The notes under the pieces: model-generated
Told to the model about the DNA's origin: nothing
Seen by the model: the letters and a program-made list of their open reading frames with translations, nothing else
Database searches by the model: none
Part shown: piece after piece, positions 4,953-5,512 of the stretch
Layout of the letters: the number at the start of each line of letters is the position of its first letter
Position numbering within the stretch: position 1 is the stretch's first letter
NCBI GenBank assembly: GCA_023145935.1
Contig: JAGLDB010000139.1
Coordinates: forward strand, 1-5,512
Direction of reading: 5' to 3'
Length of the DNA: 5,512 bases
Source of the DNA: Candidatus Sabulitectum sp.
GTDB lineage: Bacteria; Fermentibacterota; Fermentibacteria; Fermentibacterales; Fermentibacteraceae
Program-made: the position numbers and the translations under genes

Positions 4953-5512
4953 CATAAGAGGAAGAACATCAGGAATATTTTCTATATGCATCTCCAGGAA
5001 TGCTCTGTCCGGTTTTTGAAGAGAACTATTAACTTCTCCTCCTGTGATTTTGGAAAAATCTGTCTTTTTAAAGAAGATATCGAGCTGACTGCCGTGGGTT
5101 GTGTTGATCCCGTCCTGCTGTAGACCCATTCTGATAAGATCGGCAAGTCCCATATCCGGTGACTCACTGGTCCAGGTGTAGTCATACTCCGCGAAGATAA
5201 CGAACAACCCTCCAGGCGTAAGCTTTGTCCTGACCTTTTTCAGCCACTTAACTGGATTGGTCAGGCTGGAAAAAAAGAAGGAAGAAGCATAGAGAGCAGC
5301 AGGGAGAGGGTTCTTCTCTGCGTCACCAGCGATGAACATTTCATTCTCAGAAAGAATCTCAGGATCTATATCCATTCCTGTGTAGGCAGCATTTGTAAGG
5401 GTTCTAAGTTCTTCTCCAAGAAGCCCGGTTCCACAACCCGGCTCAAAAATGGTGTTTATCTGTCTTAATGGTAACCGGGAAAGGATGTGCCTGCGAAGAG
5501 ATGCCAGTTCTT
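4917..5512 (-). CDS. Class I SAM-dependent methyltransferase (partial, start outside window)
   Basis: At least 197 residues are present, and the 5' end lies beyond base 5512. Counting from the first complete codon, motif I is IFEPGCGTGLLGEEL (21-35), the S-adenosylmethionine glycine loop. The acidic end of the second strand is GMDID (45-49). A GDAEKNPLP segment (62-70) corresponds to the region that contacts the adenine. The post-motif region SSFFFSSLTNP leads into the family's typical LTPGGLFVIF (97-106), just before AEYDY. This is the fold of small-molecule or biosynthetic methyltransferases. The C-terminal third, including FFKKTDF and SWRIVWGIWKS at the end, carries no substrate signature that I can name. 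An internal ATG at 5373-5375 would cut off motif I and is not the start. The last 36 bases overlap the convergent membrane-protein gene. Confidence 0.85.
   Translation of the reverse strand, partial: ELASLRRHILSRLPLRQINTIFEPGCGTGLLGEELRTLTNAAYTGMDIDPEILSENEMFIAGDAEKNPLPAALYASSFFFSSLTNPVKWLKKVRTKLTPGGLFVIFAEYDYTWTSESPDMGLADLIRMGLQQDGINTTHGSQLDIFFKKTDFSKITGGEVNSSLQKPDRAFLEMHIENIPDVLPLMSWRIVWGIWKS

Noticed and set aside
4589..4957. 122-codon plus-strand frame with many Cys residues
   Set aside because: It is a shadow of the four-helix membrane protein in another frame; the product is a Cys-rich mixture without a fold, while the frame at 4512 gives coherent transmembrane helices.

Overview
The window looks like chromosomal DNA of a Gram-negative bacterium. 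An outer-membrane barrel with a classical signal peptide implies two membranes, and the ferrous-iron uptake genes suggest an anaerobic or microaerophilic life. Chlorobi-like or Desulfobacterota-like lineages would fit, but that is an impression from gene content and the taxon is not determined. All genes are on the plus strand except the last.

Positions 1-2212 form an iron-uptake block. It holds the last 44 codons of feoB, then feoC one base later, then a polytopic membrane protein of unknown function joined to feoC by an ATGA overlap. After a long hairpin comes an LbtU-family outer-membrane siderophore porin, closed by a perfect 13-bp hairpin. FeoB/FeoC serve Fe(II) import across the inner membrane. 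The LbtU-like barrel would serve iron-chelate entry across the outer membrane.

Positions 2138-2483 carry no gene. They hold the hairpin behind the porin, a perfect 10-bp inverted repeat, and a plausible promoter whose spacer contains another copy of the repeat's half-site. These lead into a tightly coupled pair (2484-3976, ATGA overlap). The first gene encodes a SatD-like protein with an N-terminal domain resembling class III nucleotidyl cyclases and a C-terminal helix-turn-helix. The second encodes a multi-spanning DUF3307 membrane protein with intramembrane His/Asp/Gln motifs. This pair is the best candidate for a poorly described system: a nucleotide-sensing or nucleotide-making regulator with a membrane partner.

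Positions 3977-4952 hold a small free-standing ParB/sulfiredoxin-fold protein. Its reading frame has no ATG, GTG or TTG at the expected position; a strong Shine-Dalgarno sequence points instead to an ATT start. A four-helix membrane protein of unknown function starts inside the 3' end of that gene. Its own 3' end overlaps by 36 bp a convergent minus-strand gene for a SAM-dependent methyltransferase, which runs off the right edge. No RNA genes, insertion sequences, CRISPR arrays or attachment sites were recognised.
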